Part shown: in pieces, positions 7,258-16,652 of the stretch
How the letters are laid out: the number at the start of each line of letters is the position of its first letter
Numbering within the stretch: the stretch's first letter is position 1
Origin: Chryseobacterium oncorhynchi
GTDB taxonomy: Bacteria; Bacteroidota; Bacteroidia; Flavobacteriales; Weeksellaceae
NCBI RefSeq assembly: GCF_002899895.1
Contig: NZ_PPEI02000005.1
Location: forward strand, 248,001 to 312,000
DNA length: 64,000 nucleotides
Direction: 5' to 3'
The notes under the pieces: model-generated
Databases searched by the model: none
What the model was told of the DNA's origin: nothing
What the model saw: only the letters and a program-made list of their open reading frames with translations
Made by a program: the position numbers and the translations under genes

Positions 7258-7265
7258 TAGCTTTG
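7258..7265 (+). promoter_or_regulatory. -7 promoter element of the VOC gene
   Basis: TAGCTTTG fits TAnnTTTG and lies 20 nt before the ATG at 7286. It would fall inside the longer TTG-started frame, which supports the shorter start. Confidence 0.5.
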
Positions 7266-7285
7266 TGTTCATTAAAATTAAAGCT

Positions 7286-7738
7286 ATGATTAAAGGATTA
7301 TATGAAACCCATGTTCAGGTAAGTGATTTGGAGAAAGCCATTCAATTTTATACAGAAGTATTGGGATTGAGATTGGCTCACAGAGATGGAACAAGACCTA
7401 TAGCATTTTTATGGATTGGAGAAGAGAAAGAGTTTATGCTAGGATTATGGGAGCAAAAAGAAAATCTTCAAACAAGACATTTTGCTTTTTCCAGCAGTAA
7501 AGAAGATATTTTAAACTATTCTGTGAAGTTTTTAGAGAACAAAAACCTAAAGCCGTATAACTTTCTGAAAAACGGAAGCATTGAGCCTATGGTATTTGCC
7601 TGGATGCCTGCACTGGCCATCTATTTCAATGATCCTGATGGTAACCAGCTTGAGTTTATTTCTATTTTGGAGGGCGATGGAAAACCTGAACTGGGAGTAT
7701 TAACCTATGAAGAATGGGTAAAACAAACACAGAACTAA
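7286..7738 (+). CDS. VOC-family (glyoxalase-like) protein
   Basis: The product is 150 residues from the ATG at 7286. It shows the bleomycin-resistance/glyoxalase fold: an N-terminal VSDLEKAIQFYTEVLGLRLAHRDG segment and a C-terminal FNDPDGNQLEFI segment with the usual metal-binding Glu. Members are isomerases, dioxygenases or drug-binding proteins, and no specific substrate can be assigned. It is the only plus-strand gene between the Ro60 operon and the SWIM operon, and nothing links it to them. Confidence 0.85.
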   Translation: MIKGLYETHVQVSDLEKAIQFYTEVLGLRLAHRDGTRPIAFLWIGEEKEFMLGLWEQKENLQTRHFAFSSSKEDILNYSVKFLENKNLKPYNFLKNGSIEPMVFAWMPALAIYFNDPDGNQLEFISILEGDGKPELGVLTYEEWVKQTQN

Positions 7739-7772
7739 TAAGGAACAATATTGTTTGTACTATGTTGGTAAT

Positions 7773-7826
7773 CGCAAAGACGCAATAGATTCTAAGAATC
7801 ATAAGCATTTTCTTTACGTCTCTGCG
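7773..7826. terminator. Long inverted repeat between convergent genes
   Basis: CGCAAAGACG pairs with CGTCTCTGCG (one mismatch) across about 34 nt, between the converging VOC and SWIM genes. It is probably a bidirectional transcription end, although there is no strong T run. Confidence 0.4.
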
Positions 7827-7840
7827 TTTATCAACATTTA

Positions 7841-9184
7841 TTAATTATTTACAAGTTTCTTCACTGCAAGCACATGTTTACAGGGTCCTCTTTCACCTTG
7901 ATATTTACTGAACCATTCGCAGGTACAACGTTCTTTTTCTTCTTCAATAATTACGGTATGATGCACTCCCGTGCCCTGAACCCTTGCTTCTGTTCTTTCT
8001 TTATGAGTATTTAAAATCTCAACTTTTCCATCTTCTATTAGCTTTTCAGCATTTTTCATTCGTGGGTTTAATCCCAGAATACGACTAAGCTTAAAGGGTA
8101 ATCTGCGGTAGAAAAACTCGTTATCATCAAGATCATATCCTAGTAATCCCATTGCAGCTAATCTTCCTGATATATTTTCCGCTTTATTCACGCTGAGGTT
8201 TTCCTCTAATGCCAAAATTGTTGCATTGAATGATTGGTTGGCATAAGCATACTTATCCAGTGCATCAATCCATTCATCTGATACTTCTGTTGTAAGACTA
8301 TCCAGAACAGCTCCTTCTCCTGAAAACCCTCTCCAGCTCTCTCTTGACAGGGAAAAACTAAATTTTATATTTCCCATATAAAGCTGCCAGGTGGTAGACT
8401 GCATATTAGAATGTGGAAAAACCTGCATATGATCTATGTAAGGAAGCAACGGCTCTAATAGACGGAGCCTGTGAAGCCCACCAATACAAACAGCGTCGGC
8501 TGATTTTACAGGAGAAAACATCGGTTTGTTTCCTCTTACAATAAGATAGTAGTCTGATTTTACCGATCCTTTCGGCATTCCTCTGAATAGCTGCTGAGTT
8601 TGTATCTTATTAAAACTATGTTGTTTTTGTGATTCAGACAGATATATCTGCACTGTTCCTAACCCCTTAATCCATTTTGTAGGTAATGGAACCTTTCTTT
8701 CCACTACTTTTTTTTCTTCCTTATATAACCCAAATTCTTTATCCCCAACAGAAAGCATAATTTTTTCGTTGGGCCGAATACTTCCCAGAGCAGTTATCAT
8801 AGGCTGGTTAAAATCTACATTCGTGGTTCCGTTTTCCAAAAACTCCCCATCCAATCCATCCGGAAGAACATCCACCCGTGCATAAACTCCTGCGCAATGA
8901 GAGAAACCCTCAAAGCGTAATCTTTCATTTCCTGCTGTCACAATCGGATCTTTGAGCAATGCCATCTGAAATGGTGACAGGTTAAAGCTTGACTTTACAA
9001 TATTGGAAAGTGTAATTAGGCAACGGGCCAAAATAAAAGGTTGTCCTACATTCCCCCAGAAAAAGCAGGGAACATCGGTATTTTTCTGTATCTCGCTATA
9101 TTTGGAGAGAAACAATTCTTCCAGCGCATCTTTCTTTACCAGTGCAGATGATCTGGAATAATTGTAAGTAAGCATATCTTCCAT
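7841..9184 (-). CDS. SWIM zinc-finger protein
   Basis: This 447-residue protein ends in a SWIM finger (CTCEWFSKYQGERGPCKH, CxCx(n)CxH, about residues 418-437), a zinc module that binds nucleic acid or protein. The preceding 400 residues have no motif I can name. It lies 3 nt behind the first of two large repeat proteins and is certainly in their operon. SWIM proteins with such large partners recur near MoxR/vWA modules in bacteria, which matches the module at 23-31 kb. It may be the nucleic-acid-recognising part of a complex; this is inference. Confidence 0.85.
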   Translation of the reverse strand: MEDMLTYNYSRSSALVKKDALEELFLSKYSEIQKNTDVPCFFWGNVGQPFILARCLITLSNIVKSSFNLSPFQMALLKDPIVTAGNERLRFEGFSHCAGVYARVDVLPDGLDGEFLENGTTNVDFNQPMITALGSIRPNEKIMLSVGDKEFGLYKEEKKVVERKVPLPTKWIKGLGTVQIYLSESQKQHSFNKIQTQQLFRGMPKGSVKSDYYLIVRGNKPMFSPVKSADAVCIGGLHRLRLLEPLLPYIDHMQVFPHSNMQSTTWQLYMGNIKFSFSLSRESWRGFSGEGAVLDSLTTEVSDEWIDALDKYAYANQSFNATILALEENLSVNKAENISGRLAAMGLLGYDLDDNEFFYRRLPFKLSRILGLNPRMKNAEKLIEDGKVEILNTHKERTEARVQGTGVHHTVIIEEEKERCTCEWFSKYQGERGPCKHVLAVKKLVNN

Positions 9185-9187
9185 AAT

Positions 9188-11884
9188 TTATTTTTTTAGA
9201 AGAAGATTGCAGATTTTTTTCAGGCTCGAATTTTCTTTCCAGCTGTTCAGTTTTTCTATTATATTTCCTTTCGCCTCCGATTGATTTAAAGCCAATACCT
9301 CATGATAAACTTCCAGCAATTTCTTCAAATTGGTCACCGGATTTTCCATCTGAAGCAATATCCCTGAAATCAACTCTTCCAGAGCAACATTATGATTTTT
9401 GCTGACATTCAGCATATGATGCTGGATAAGGTCTGTTAATCTTTTAACAGGTGCCCACTCCAGTTTTTCGTGCAAACCAATAACCTTGCCTAGTTGTGCA
9501 TTGTCAATCATTTGATGAGAAACATGTTCCAGCCAGATTTCAGCGGCAGTTCCTCTGATGGTTTTATCTCCATCCAAAAAGATGGTTCCTAAAAACAGAT
9601 ATCCCATATCATCTAGAGGTCTTTTAATTTGATAAAAAGCCTGTGCTGTATTTAAAACCAGATTTCTTTCATAAACTTCCGCAATACCTGAATAGAAAAG
9701 GCAGTTTCTGATGACTTTTGCCAAGGTATTTGCCGGTGTATTTGGAAAGCACCACATCATTGCTGGAATTTCTGAAAGTTCTTTTTGTTCAGCAATAAAA
9801 AATTCCAGAAACAAAGGCTCTTTTCTTTTTTCAAGATGGTATTTTGGAATAACAATATTCAATTCAACAGGATAATATGAATTTTTCTTGCTGTCAATGG
9901 TTTTCCATTGGTAAGCTCCCGAAAGGAATTCCATTGGGATATCATCATATCCAAAACTACTAAATTCCTCAAAAACGGTTTCCGGTGAGCGTGTAATACC
10001 AGCCGTCATCCACCATGATGGATGGATAAGTTCTCCTTTTGGCTTCTCATTTTTACCAAAGAAGAAAAGTAACAGCTCTTTATACTCACCTTTTAATTTT
10101 GTTTCCACTAACTTCAAAGCTTCCGCAGGATTATCCAGAGCGCAGCGTTGCAATGCCAGCTGCATATCCAGATGATTGGGCTCAATATTTTTATTTTGAT
10201 ACGTTTCTAGTCTTTCTACCAGACTAACGGGTGAAATCCAACAAGGGGTATGAGTTACTGTAAATAGCAATGGAATATTTTCGCCGGATTTTATTTTTTG
10301 AGAAATATATACCGCCATTTCCTTGAAAGCTTTTGTAACAGGATCCTTTGTTCCGACCTTTTCTATCGGGCCCAGTTTCTTATGGTAATTTGAATAAATC
10401 TCTCTTGAAGCCTCGTCTTCACAGGTCTTATGATATATTTTTTCCAGGTTTTTAAGCTGAATTGGATATTTTTCCAATAAACTTAAACCGTAATTTATAA
10501 TCAGATTGCACAGGAGAACATTCAAATAAGGAACTTCCCATCTGGCAATTGTTTTACAGGCTTTTAGAAATACGGGTTCTATTAATTTTACAGACTCGGC
10601 ATTGGTTTCATTAGCAAAGCGCATTAATCCATCCAAAGCAATATCACAGTGATAGCTGTACGGATCTTCTATTGCTAATGGCAGGAAAAACATTAAATCC
10701 TCAAAGCTTTCAAGCTCTTTAATTTTATTTTCTTTTGCCGTCAGTAATATCCTTTCTGAAGCTATAGCATCAAGCTCTTGTTGTTTGTCTTCAATATATT
10801 TTGCTAAAACAGGACGTACATTACTCAATATATTATCTGAATAATGAGAAAGCGCTTCCTTTATATTTTCGGAGGCAGGGATATATTTTAGAATAATCTT
10901 GGCTGCTTTAGACTGTATCCCATCATCTTTGCTTACAAATGCGGTACTTAAAGCTATTCCCAACATTTCAGGATCCAGCTTTTTGTGCTGGAATATTTTT
11001 TCTGTTAAAGCCAAGCCGGAAATAACTACTGTTTTAATTTCTGAGCTCAATAAGTTGGGAAGATAGTGTGAAAATTCATCACTTTTAAAAGCAGGTAATT
11101 CTACCAATTTCTTCAAATGGGTAAGAATGGTATTGACCGCCTTTGACTGTGCAGACGTTAATCCGGCAAGCAGCTCATCCTGAAGCTCAACCAATTCTTC
11201 TTCGGTTGGCTTTAATGCTGTAAAAGCATCCATAAACCAGCCTGTTACATTCTTATTAAAGTTTCTGTTAGATGCCAAAAGACATTCTTTCAAAAATCTT
11301 TTTCTCTCTATTTTCTTTTCTGTAATAAGTTTCTGTACCAATGGAAACCATTCTTTACGGAATGGTAACGATTTGGATGGATATTCACATAAATACCAGA
11401 AGTGAGTACTTAATGTTTCAGGATGGTAATCCAGATTAGAGGGATAATTACTCAGGTGATGTCCCAGCAATTCAGGCTTAGGCTGTACATAGCCTCTTTC
11501 TGTCCACCCTAAAATATGTTGGTAATTAAATGCTGTAAATTCAGCATCTATAGAATCGTTGATAAAGTCTGAAAACCAGTCCGGACATCCCCACTCCAAT
11601 ATTTGCTCTGTTTGTTCAATGTTTCGGAAAAGACTCCAGTAATTTTTACCAAAATTTTTCTGATCCATACAAACAAAGGATGCAATGTCAATAATTGAGT
11701 GTTGATTTACAGAACCTGCGGTATGATAAGAGTTTTTGGTCATGACGATCTTACTGATCTCACGTCCCATTTTCTTTATCGTAGGCACTAATGTTTTCTT
11801 TTCTTCTACACTTAGCTGTTTCAAAAAAGGGATAATCTCATGTATTTTTTCCTCATTAAGAATTTCATAGAGTCTTTCTTTCAT
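9188..11884 (-). CDS. Large helical-repeat protein, probable DUF6493 family, paralog A
   Basis: This is 898 residues of largely alpha-helical sequence suggesting HEAT-like repeats, without signal peptide or membrane helix. From memory it fits the DUF6493 family found beside SWIM proteins. It is a paralog of the next gene upstream. Both begin with IxPFLKQLS/TxxxKK and both end with EWAPVKRLTD/F followed by NLKKLLEVYHE/LYYE. Its start overlaps the stop of that paralog by 4 nt, showing translational coupling. No catalytic signature is visible, so it is probably a scaffold. Confidence 0.75.
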   Translation of the reverse strand: MKERLYEILNEEKIHEIIPFLKQLSVEEKKTLVPTIKKMGREISKIVMTKNSYHTAGSVNQHSIIDIASFVCMDQKNFGKNYWSLFRNIEQTEQILEWGCPDWFSDFINDSIDAEFTAFNYQHILGWTERGYVQPKPELLGHHLSNYPSNLDYHPETLSTHFWYLCEYPSKSLPFRKEWFPLVQKLITEKKIERKRFLKECLLASNRNFNKNVTGWFMDAFTALKPTEEELVELQDELLAGLTSAQSKAVNTILTHLKKLVELPAFKSDEFSHYLPNLLSSEIKTVVISGLALTEKIFQHKKLDPEMLGIALSTAFVSKDDGIQSKAAKIILKYIPASENIKEALSHYSDNILSNVRPVLAKYIEDKQQELDAIASERILLTAKENKIKELESFEDLMFFLPLAIEDPYSYHCDIALDGLMRFANETNAESVKLIEPVFLKACKTIARWEVPYLNVLLCNLIINYGLSLLEKYPIQLKNLEKIYHKTCEDEASREIYSNYHKKLGPIEKVGTKDPVTKAFKEMAVYISQKIKSGENIPLLFTVTHTPCWISPVSLVERLETYQNKNIEPNHLDMQLALQRCALDNPAEALKLVETKLKGEYKELLLFFFGKNEKPKGELIHPSWWMTAGITRSPETVFEEFSSFGYDDIPMEFLSGAYQWKTIDSKKNSYYPVELNIVIPKYHLEKRKEPLFLEFFIAEQKELSEIPAMMWCFPNTPANTLAKVIRNCLFYSGIAEVYERNLVLNTAQAFYQIKRPLDDMGYLFLGTIFLDGDKTIRGTAAEIWLEHVSHQMIDNAQLGKVIGLHEKLEWAPVKRLTDLIQHHMLNVSKNHNVALEELISGILLQMENPVTNLKKLLEVYHEVLALNQSEAKGNIIEKLNSWKENSSLKKICNLLLKK

Positions 11885-14412
11885 TGGTTTTTAATTTGAT
11901 GTATAATTTTTTTCAGGTTATTCTCTTTTTCCCATTCTATAAGCAAACTGGTAATCGTTTTATCGACCTTGGTTTGATTTTGGTTGAGCAGTTCATAATA
12001 AAGCTCTAAAAGCTTTTTAAGGTTAAAAACTGGTTTTTCAATTGCTGAAAGAATGGAAATCAGCAATTTTTCAAAAGCTTGGTTATGACTGGTACTCAAA
12101 TTGATAAACCCTGACAAACCATCTGTAAATCGTTTCACGGGCGCCCATTCAAAATTGATCTTTTTACCAATCAATACTCCTAGTTCCCGTACTCCGAAAT
12201 TCTCCGAAACCGCCTTGTTTACTAAGACTTCAAAAGCCATACCAGAGAAGGTCTTATCTTTATTAAACAGTCCCGCAGAGAGGAATAAATAATGTACAGG
12301 CTGGAAAGATAGATTCAGTTTCATCCATGCATCAAGAAACGCTACACTCCCTTTTATATCATACTGATAAACAGCACTTGACAAATCTTTATTATATTTT
12401 TTCGCCACAACAGGTCCTGAAAAATAAGGAGCAAAATACAAAATATAAATCAGGTCATTATCATAAACACCATGATAAGAGTTGAATAAATGATCTAAAT
12501 AACTCGCATTTTCGGAAAGTTCTTTTTGGTTTTCAACAGATATCAATAGTTGCGGAATTTCTTCTGTATTATTCCACTTATATACTTTTCTGTAGCCTAG
12601 TTCCCAATCAAAGTTTCCCTCCAAAAATTCCTTTTTGTATTGATCCTTGAAATAGGTTTGATCGAAAATAGGTTTTAAAAGTTCAAAATATTTTTCATTA
12701 AGCTGTTCTTTTGCATACTGCTCTGCTTGTTCTAGGTTTTCTTTTTTAGCACGAAGCATTGCAATTTGCCAATCAAAAGGAATAGGTTGTTCGTTATGTT
12801 GTTGGTAGATTCTCAACTTATCAACAAGAGAGTGAACGGTAATCCAGCACGGCGTTTGATCCGGAACTGAAAGAACCAGAAGTTTTTTATTTTGTTTTAA
12901 TAATTCAAATATACCTAACAAAAACTGATGGTATGCCTTGAAAACAAAAGGAGTCTTCGTTTCACTCCAATTTTCAAGGGTTGGAAAGCCAGAGCGTGCT
13001 TCTACCAAAACCTGTAACTTTTTTTTCTGTTTTAATAGACCATAATTGATCAGAAAGGTCGCCCATAAATGATGAAGTCCTCCTGATTCTTTTCTCTTGA
13101 GAGCAGCTTTAAAGGCTGGTTCAAGTTTATTAAAATGCTCTTCTTTAAAGTCATCATTAAATCTAACCAAGGCATCTAAGAACAAATCAAAATGATAGGT
13201 TTCATTGTTATTGAATATCTGGGAGGCTAAAAATATAAAGTCATCTACTGTTTCAATAGGAGGAATAGGCTGTGATATATGCCATGAAACAACTTCATAA
13301 TCTTTGACGATATTTTTCTGCGGAATTTCGTTTTCCACAAAAAAATGCTCTAGTAAAGTTCTTGCATCCGAAAGAATAGACCCTGTATACAACGTCAATT
13401 CTTTCTGTATTTTCATAGAATTCGGATCACCATATTTGGCCAGAATTTTTGCTCCTTTTGTCTGAAGTGTCTTGTCCTTATTCAAAAAAACAGGCATTAG
13501 AAGAATGCAAACTTCTTCATGATGCTTTTTACTGTTCTTAGCTATTTTTTCTAAAGTCTGAAGCAGTACATTCACAACATTCTTCGTTGTAAGTGTCATT
13601 AAAGACGCTGTGGCTTGTAGAAAGTCTTCAGTTTTAAAATCATCTTGTATCATTACCGGATTGACTATCTTTAGTATTCCGGGAAATAGCGAATGTTGCA
13701 TGGAATGAAAAACAACAAACAATTCTTCCTGCAGTACTATAATTTCACTGTGGGTTGGTTCAAGGTGAGTAAATAGCTCCAGAAACCATGTATTATGATC
13801 TTTTGAAAAATTGAGATTAATGGCATTAAGACAAGATTTTAAGACCTTACCCCGTTCAATTTTATTATCATGAACAAGTGTTTTCAATATTTCTTTCCAG
13901 TTCCTCTCATGAGAATGATAAGTTATGCTGGATTCATAATCAAATAAAAGCCAGATATGAGAATCTATGGTAACAGGATAGGTAAAAAGAATTTCTTCCA
14001 AGGTATGACCTGAGGTCAATGAAGAGGAAAGCAATGAAGCACTTATCTCATCATTGAGCTTTAAATAACCTTTATGTTCCCACTCCAGCACCTTTATATA
14101 TTCAAATTCGCTTACAAATAAGTGGCTTTCACCAATCCATTCCGGAACATAGTTTTCAAAAAGTTCATCAATGAGTGTAACCGGCATAGAATAATATCCC
14201 GGGCTTATTTTTTCATATTCATTCTTCGTTTTAGAGCATACCAAACTAGCTAACACAGAAATATTGTTGTGCCCCCATTCTTTATTAATATTATTTTTTA
14301 AAATGGCAGCGACTTCTTTTTTATCTTTTTGTGTAAGCTTTTTAAGAAATGGAACGATTTCCTGTATTTTATAGTTTAAATATATTGCTCTAAACTCCTC
14401 ATCAATAAGCAT
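11881..14412 (-). CDS. Large helical-repeat protein, probable DUF6493 family, paralog B
   Basis: This 843-residue protein is the first gene of the three-gene operon 14412-7841. It has the same layout as paralog A: an N-terminal FLKKLTQKDKKEVAAILK segment, a middle segment TVxDFIFLASQIFNNNETYHFDLFLDALVRF that matches the ESFEDLMFFL...YHCDIALDGLMRF segment in A, and a C-terminal WAPVKRFTDG. Divergence is high outside these islands, so the duplication is old or under diversifying pressure. Function unknown. Confidence 0.75.
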   Translation of the reverse strand: MLIDEEFRAIYLNYKIQEIVPFLKKLTQKDKKEVAAILKNNINKEWGHNNISVLASLVCSKTKNEYEKISPGYYSMPVTLIDELFENYVPEWIGESHLFVSEFEYIKVLEWEHKGYLKLNDEISASLLSSSLTSGHTLEEILFTYPVTIDSHIWLLFDYESSITYHSHERNWKEILKTLVHDNKIERGKVLKSCLNAINLNFSKDHNTWFLELFTHLEPTHSEIIVLQEELFVVFHSMQHSLFPGILKIVNPVMIQDDFKTEDFLQATASLMTLTTKNVVNVLLQTLEKIAKNSKKHHEEVCILLMPVFLNKDKTLQTKGAKILAKYGDPNSMKIQKELTLYTGSILSDARTLLEHFFVENEIPQKNIVKDYEVVSWHISQPIPPIETVDDFIFLASQIFNNNETYHFDLFLDALVRFNDDFKEEHFNKLEPAFKAALKRKESGGLHHLWATFLINYGLLKQKKKLQVLVEARSGFPTLENWSETKTPFVFKAYHQFLLGIFELLKQNKKLLVLSVPDQTPCWITVHSLVDKLRIYQQHNEQPIPFDWQIAMLRAKKENLEQAEQYAKEQLNEKYFELLKPIFDQTYFKDQYKKEFLEGNFDWELGYRKVYKWNNTEEIPQLLISVENQKELSENASYLDHLFNSYHGVYDNDLIYILYFAPYFSGPVVAKKYNKDLSSAVYQYDIKGSVAFLDAWMKLNLSFQPVHYLFLSAGLFNKDKTFSGMAFEVLVNKAVSENFGVRELGVLIGKKINFEWAPVKRFTDGLSGFINLSTSHNQAFEKLLISILSAIEKPVFNLKKLLELYYELLNQNQTKVDKTITSLLIEWEKENNLKKIIHQIKNQ

Positions 14413-14771
14413 AAATTTATTCTTACCGGCTAAAATAACAAAAATTGATTGATAGACAGTAAATTATCCCTAAAATGTGAATTTTTTAACAAAAAATTAA
14501 GGTATTGAAAGTACTTCTATTTCTAATTTTATCTTAATACTAAAAATTCCCTGTTTGAAGATATATGCACTAAAATACCTGTCGATTTACTATTTTAAAA
14601 ACTCAATTGTTCTTTATGATATTTATGATTTGATAAAAAGCATTTCAATAGAAAAAAAGCATTGAAATACTTCTGTTGGTATTTTCAAGTAATTCAACAA
14701 GTACCTCCAATGAATAAAAAGATTTATCAAATTTAAATTATGAAAGATTAAAAGCAATTGTCAATGTTAAA
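14413..14771. other. AT-rich intergenic region between two operons
   Basis: No gene or convincing RNA is visible. It separates the start of the SWIM/DUF6493 operon from the end of the RNA-repair operon and must contain the promoter of the former, although no clear TAnnTTTG element was found near 14412. Confidence 0.4.
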
Positions 14772-14800
14772 ATAAAAAAGACTTTCTTTTCAGAAAGTCT
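14772..14800 (-). terminator. Terminator of the RNA-repair operon
   Basis: AGACTTTC/GAAAGTCT stem (14779-14800) followed on the minus strand by TTTTTTATTTT. It lies 27 nt past the last exonuclease gene. Confidence 0.85.
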
Positions 14801-14826
14801 ATTATAATGATAATCTTGAGGTTATG

Positions 14827-15378
14827 TTACCATTTAGTTAGGCACCAATGCAAAATCTTTGCAATATTTCTGGCATCATCTACTCCTCTGTGATGGGTAC
14901 CATCAAGCTTAAAGCCTAGTTCGTTCAAGGCTCTCTGCATTCCTACACTTTTTCTTACCGTTGGATGCAGTTCTCCAAATAATGTTTTCACATTAATATG
15001 GTCATCACCCATCGGATAATCTGTGTAGAATCTTCTGGCCTGGTCTTTAAGCATATTCAGGTCATAGTTTCCATAACTTGCCCAGGTTAATTCCTCGGAG
15101 TCATATTCTGCTCTTAAAATATCAAAAGCATCGTCCAGCATAATACCTTCATTATCCAGCAAACTCTGTGTAAGTGTTGTAAGCTCTGTACAAAACGGGC
15201 TTACCTTTGAATACTGAGGTCTTATTAAGATTCCTTCATTCTTGGAGATCTTACCGGTTTTTGCATTCATGATACAAACCCCTATTTCAATGATCTCGCT
15301 TTCCTGACCTCTGGGCGGGCGGTTATCCCAACACGTGGCTTCAAGGTCTATAATTAATATATTTTCTGTTGTTTTCAC
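14827..15378 (-). CDS. DEDDh 3'-5' exonuclease, ERI-1-like, copy 1
   Basis: This 183-residue protein is essentially one DEDDh exonuclease domain. Exo I is IDLEATCW, Exo II is ASYGNYDLNML, and Exo III is HHRGVDDARNI with the catalytic His. The IDLEATCW form is the one seen in the ERI-1/3'hExo branch, which trims histone mRNA stems, siRNAs and 5.8S rRNA. An RNA substrate is therefore more likely than DNA. It is the last gene of the repair operon and a tandem paralog of the next. It could trim damaged tRNA 3' ends before ligation; this is inference. Confidence 0.88.
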   Translation of the reverse strand: MKTTENILIIDLEATCWDNRPPRGQESEIIEIGVCIMNAKTGKISKNEGILIRPQYSKVSPFCTELTTLTQSLLDNEGIMLDDAFDILRAEYDSEELTWASYGNYDLNMLKDQARRFYTDYPMGDDHINVKTLFGELHPTVRKSVGMQRALNELGFKLDGTHHRGVDDARNIAKILHWCLTKW

Positions 15379-15418
15379 TTGTTTAAAATTTTAATAATTC
15401 TATTTGTTAATTTTCAAA

Positions 15419-15964
15419 TTATGCTAAAATCTCACTTAAGATCTTAGCTGTATTATAGGCATCATCTGCCCCACTGTGATGATTTCCGTCAAAATCCATC
15501 TTCAGATAATCCAAAGCTCTTTTAAGCCCTATTGATTTATGCAGTCTGAAATGTCTTTTGAATTCATACATCACGTCCAAATATTGTTCTGAAAAAGGAC
15601 TTTCTATTCCAAGCCAGTCACTTTGTTCAATGATCTGTTCCCTGTCGAAATTTCCATATCCCGCCCATGTAAGTGAGGCAGAATGGTAATCATCTCTGAT
15701 CTTTTCACAGGCTTCTTCAAAATAGATTCCTTTTTCTTCGATTAATTGTGGAGTAATTCCTGTGAGTTTTGTACAGAATCTATTGATCTCTGATCTTTCA
15801 GGAATAATGTAGATACTTTGCTTGTGGGAAATAACATTGGATTTCAAATCCAGTTTGCAAATCCCTATTTCTATAATATCGACTTGTTGTCCGATTGGAA
15901 TCCTGTCGTTTTCCCAACAGGTAGCTTCCAAATCGACAATTAAGATTTCATTGGTTGTTTTCAT
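15419..15964 (-). CDS. DEDDh 3'-5' exonuclease, ERI-1-like, copy 2
   Basis: In this 181-residue protein all active-site motifs are intact: VDLEATCW, AGYGNFDREQI and HHSGADDAYNT. It shares the whole layout with copy 1, 40 nt downstream, but only about 40 percent of residues by eye. The two copies have therefore had time to specialise, perhaps for different RNA ends. Operon position: sixth or later in the minus-strand cluster beginning at 21017. Confidence 0.88.
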   Translation of the reverse strand: MKTTNEILIVDLEATCWENDRIPIGQQVDIIEIGICKLDLKSNVISHKQSIYIIPERSEINRFCTKLTGITPQLIEEKGIYFEEACEKIRDDYHSASLTWAGYGNFDREQIIEQSDWLGIESPFSEQYLDVMYEFKRHFRLHKSIGLKRALDYLKMDFDGNHHSGADDAYNTAKILSEILA

Positions 15965-16053
15965 GGTTTTATAAATGGATGTTGTACAGTAAAGAGATTA
16001 GATAGTAGAACTTAAATTCTAATACTCTTTTACTTTACAACTTTCCTGTATTA

Positions 16054-16617
16054 TTATTCTCGCGGTCCGAATGGAGGCGTCCACTTTTTCCTTTTCATAA
16101 TTTCCTTGACTTCTTCGTAGGAAATCGGGTAAAAATCGTGGCAATCTACCCCAACATCAAAGCTTAACGCCATTTCATCGTCCGGTAAAGTTCCGTGTGA
16201 ATGTCCGTACAACTGCCAAACGCCACGATGTGAACCGTTCCAGGTGCGCATTGAGTAATGGAAAAGTATTATTTTCTGTTTTCCGCTACTATTCTCCGAC
16301 TCATCTATTTTCAGTTCATGATAATCTCTGATGGAGGCAAATCGTTTAGGATAAGTTAATGCTGCTCCTTCATGATTTCCTTTGATTAAGTGGATATTTC
16401 CGTTTAATTGATCCAAAATTTCTTTTGTAAAATCAGGTTTTCCTAAGCTGAAATCACCTAAATGATAAACGGTATCTCCGGCTCCGACTTTCTCGTTCCA
16501 TCTTTTGATTAGCTCTTCATTCATATGTTCCGGAGACTCAAAGGGCCTTTCGGAAAATTTTATAATATTTTCATGACCAAAATGATGGTCTGCTGTAAAA
16601 AATATATTAGGTTTCAT
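16054..16617 (-). CDS. Calcineurin-like metallophosphoesterase
   Basis: This 187-residue single-domain enzyme has the full motif set: TADHHFGH, GDxVYHLGDF, KGNHE, LFHYSMRTWNG and YGHSHG. It binds two metals and hydrolyses phosphomono- or diesters. In RNA-repair gene sets such enzymes can open 2',3'-cyclic phosphates or remove phosphate from RNA ends. That role fits the neighbouring cREC protein and RNA ligase but cannot be proven here, because phage and housekeeping relatives with other substrates exist. Confidence 0.85.
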   Translation of the reverse strand: MKPNIFFTADHHFGHENIIKFSERPFESPEHMNEELIKRWNEKVGAGDTVYHLGDFSLGKPDFTKEILDQLNGNIHLIKGNHEGAALTYPKRFASIRDYHELKIDESENSSGKQKIILFHYSMRTWNGSHRGVWQLYGHSHGTLPDDEMALSFDVGVDCHDFYPISYEEVKEIMKRKKWTPPFGPRE

Positions 16618-16652
16618 TTTTTTAATTGTTGTTTGTTAATAAATATTTTAAA

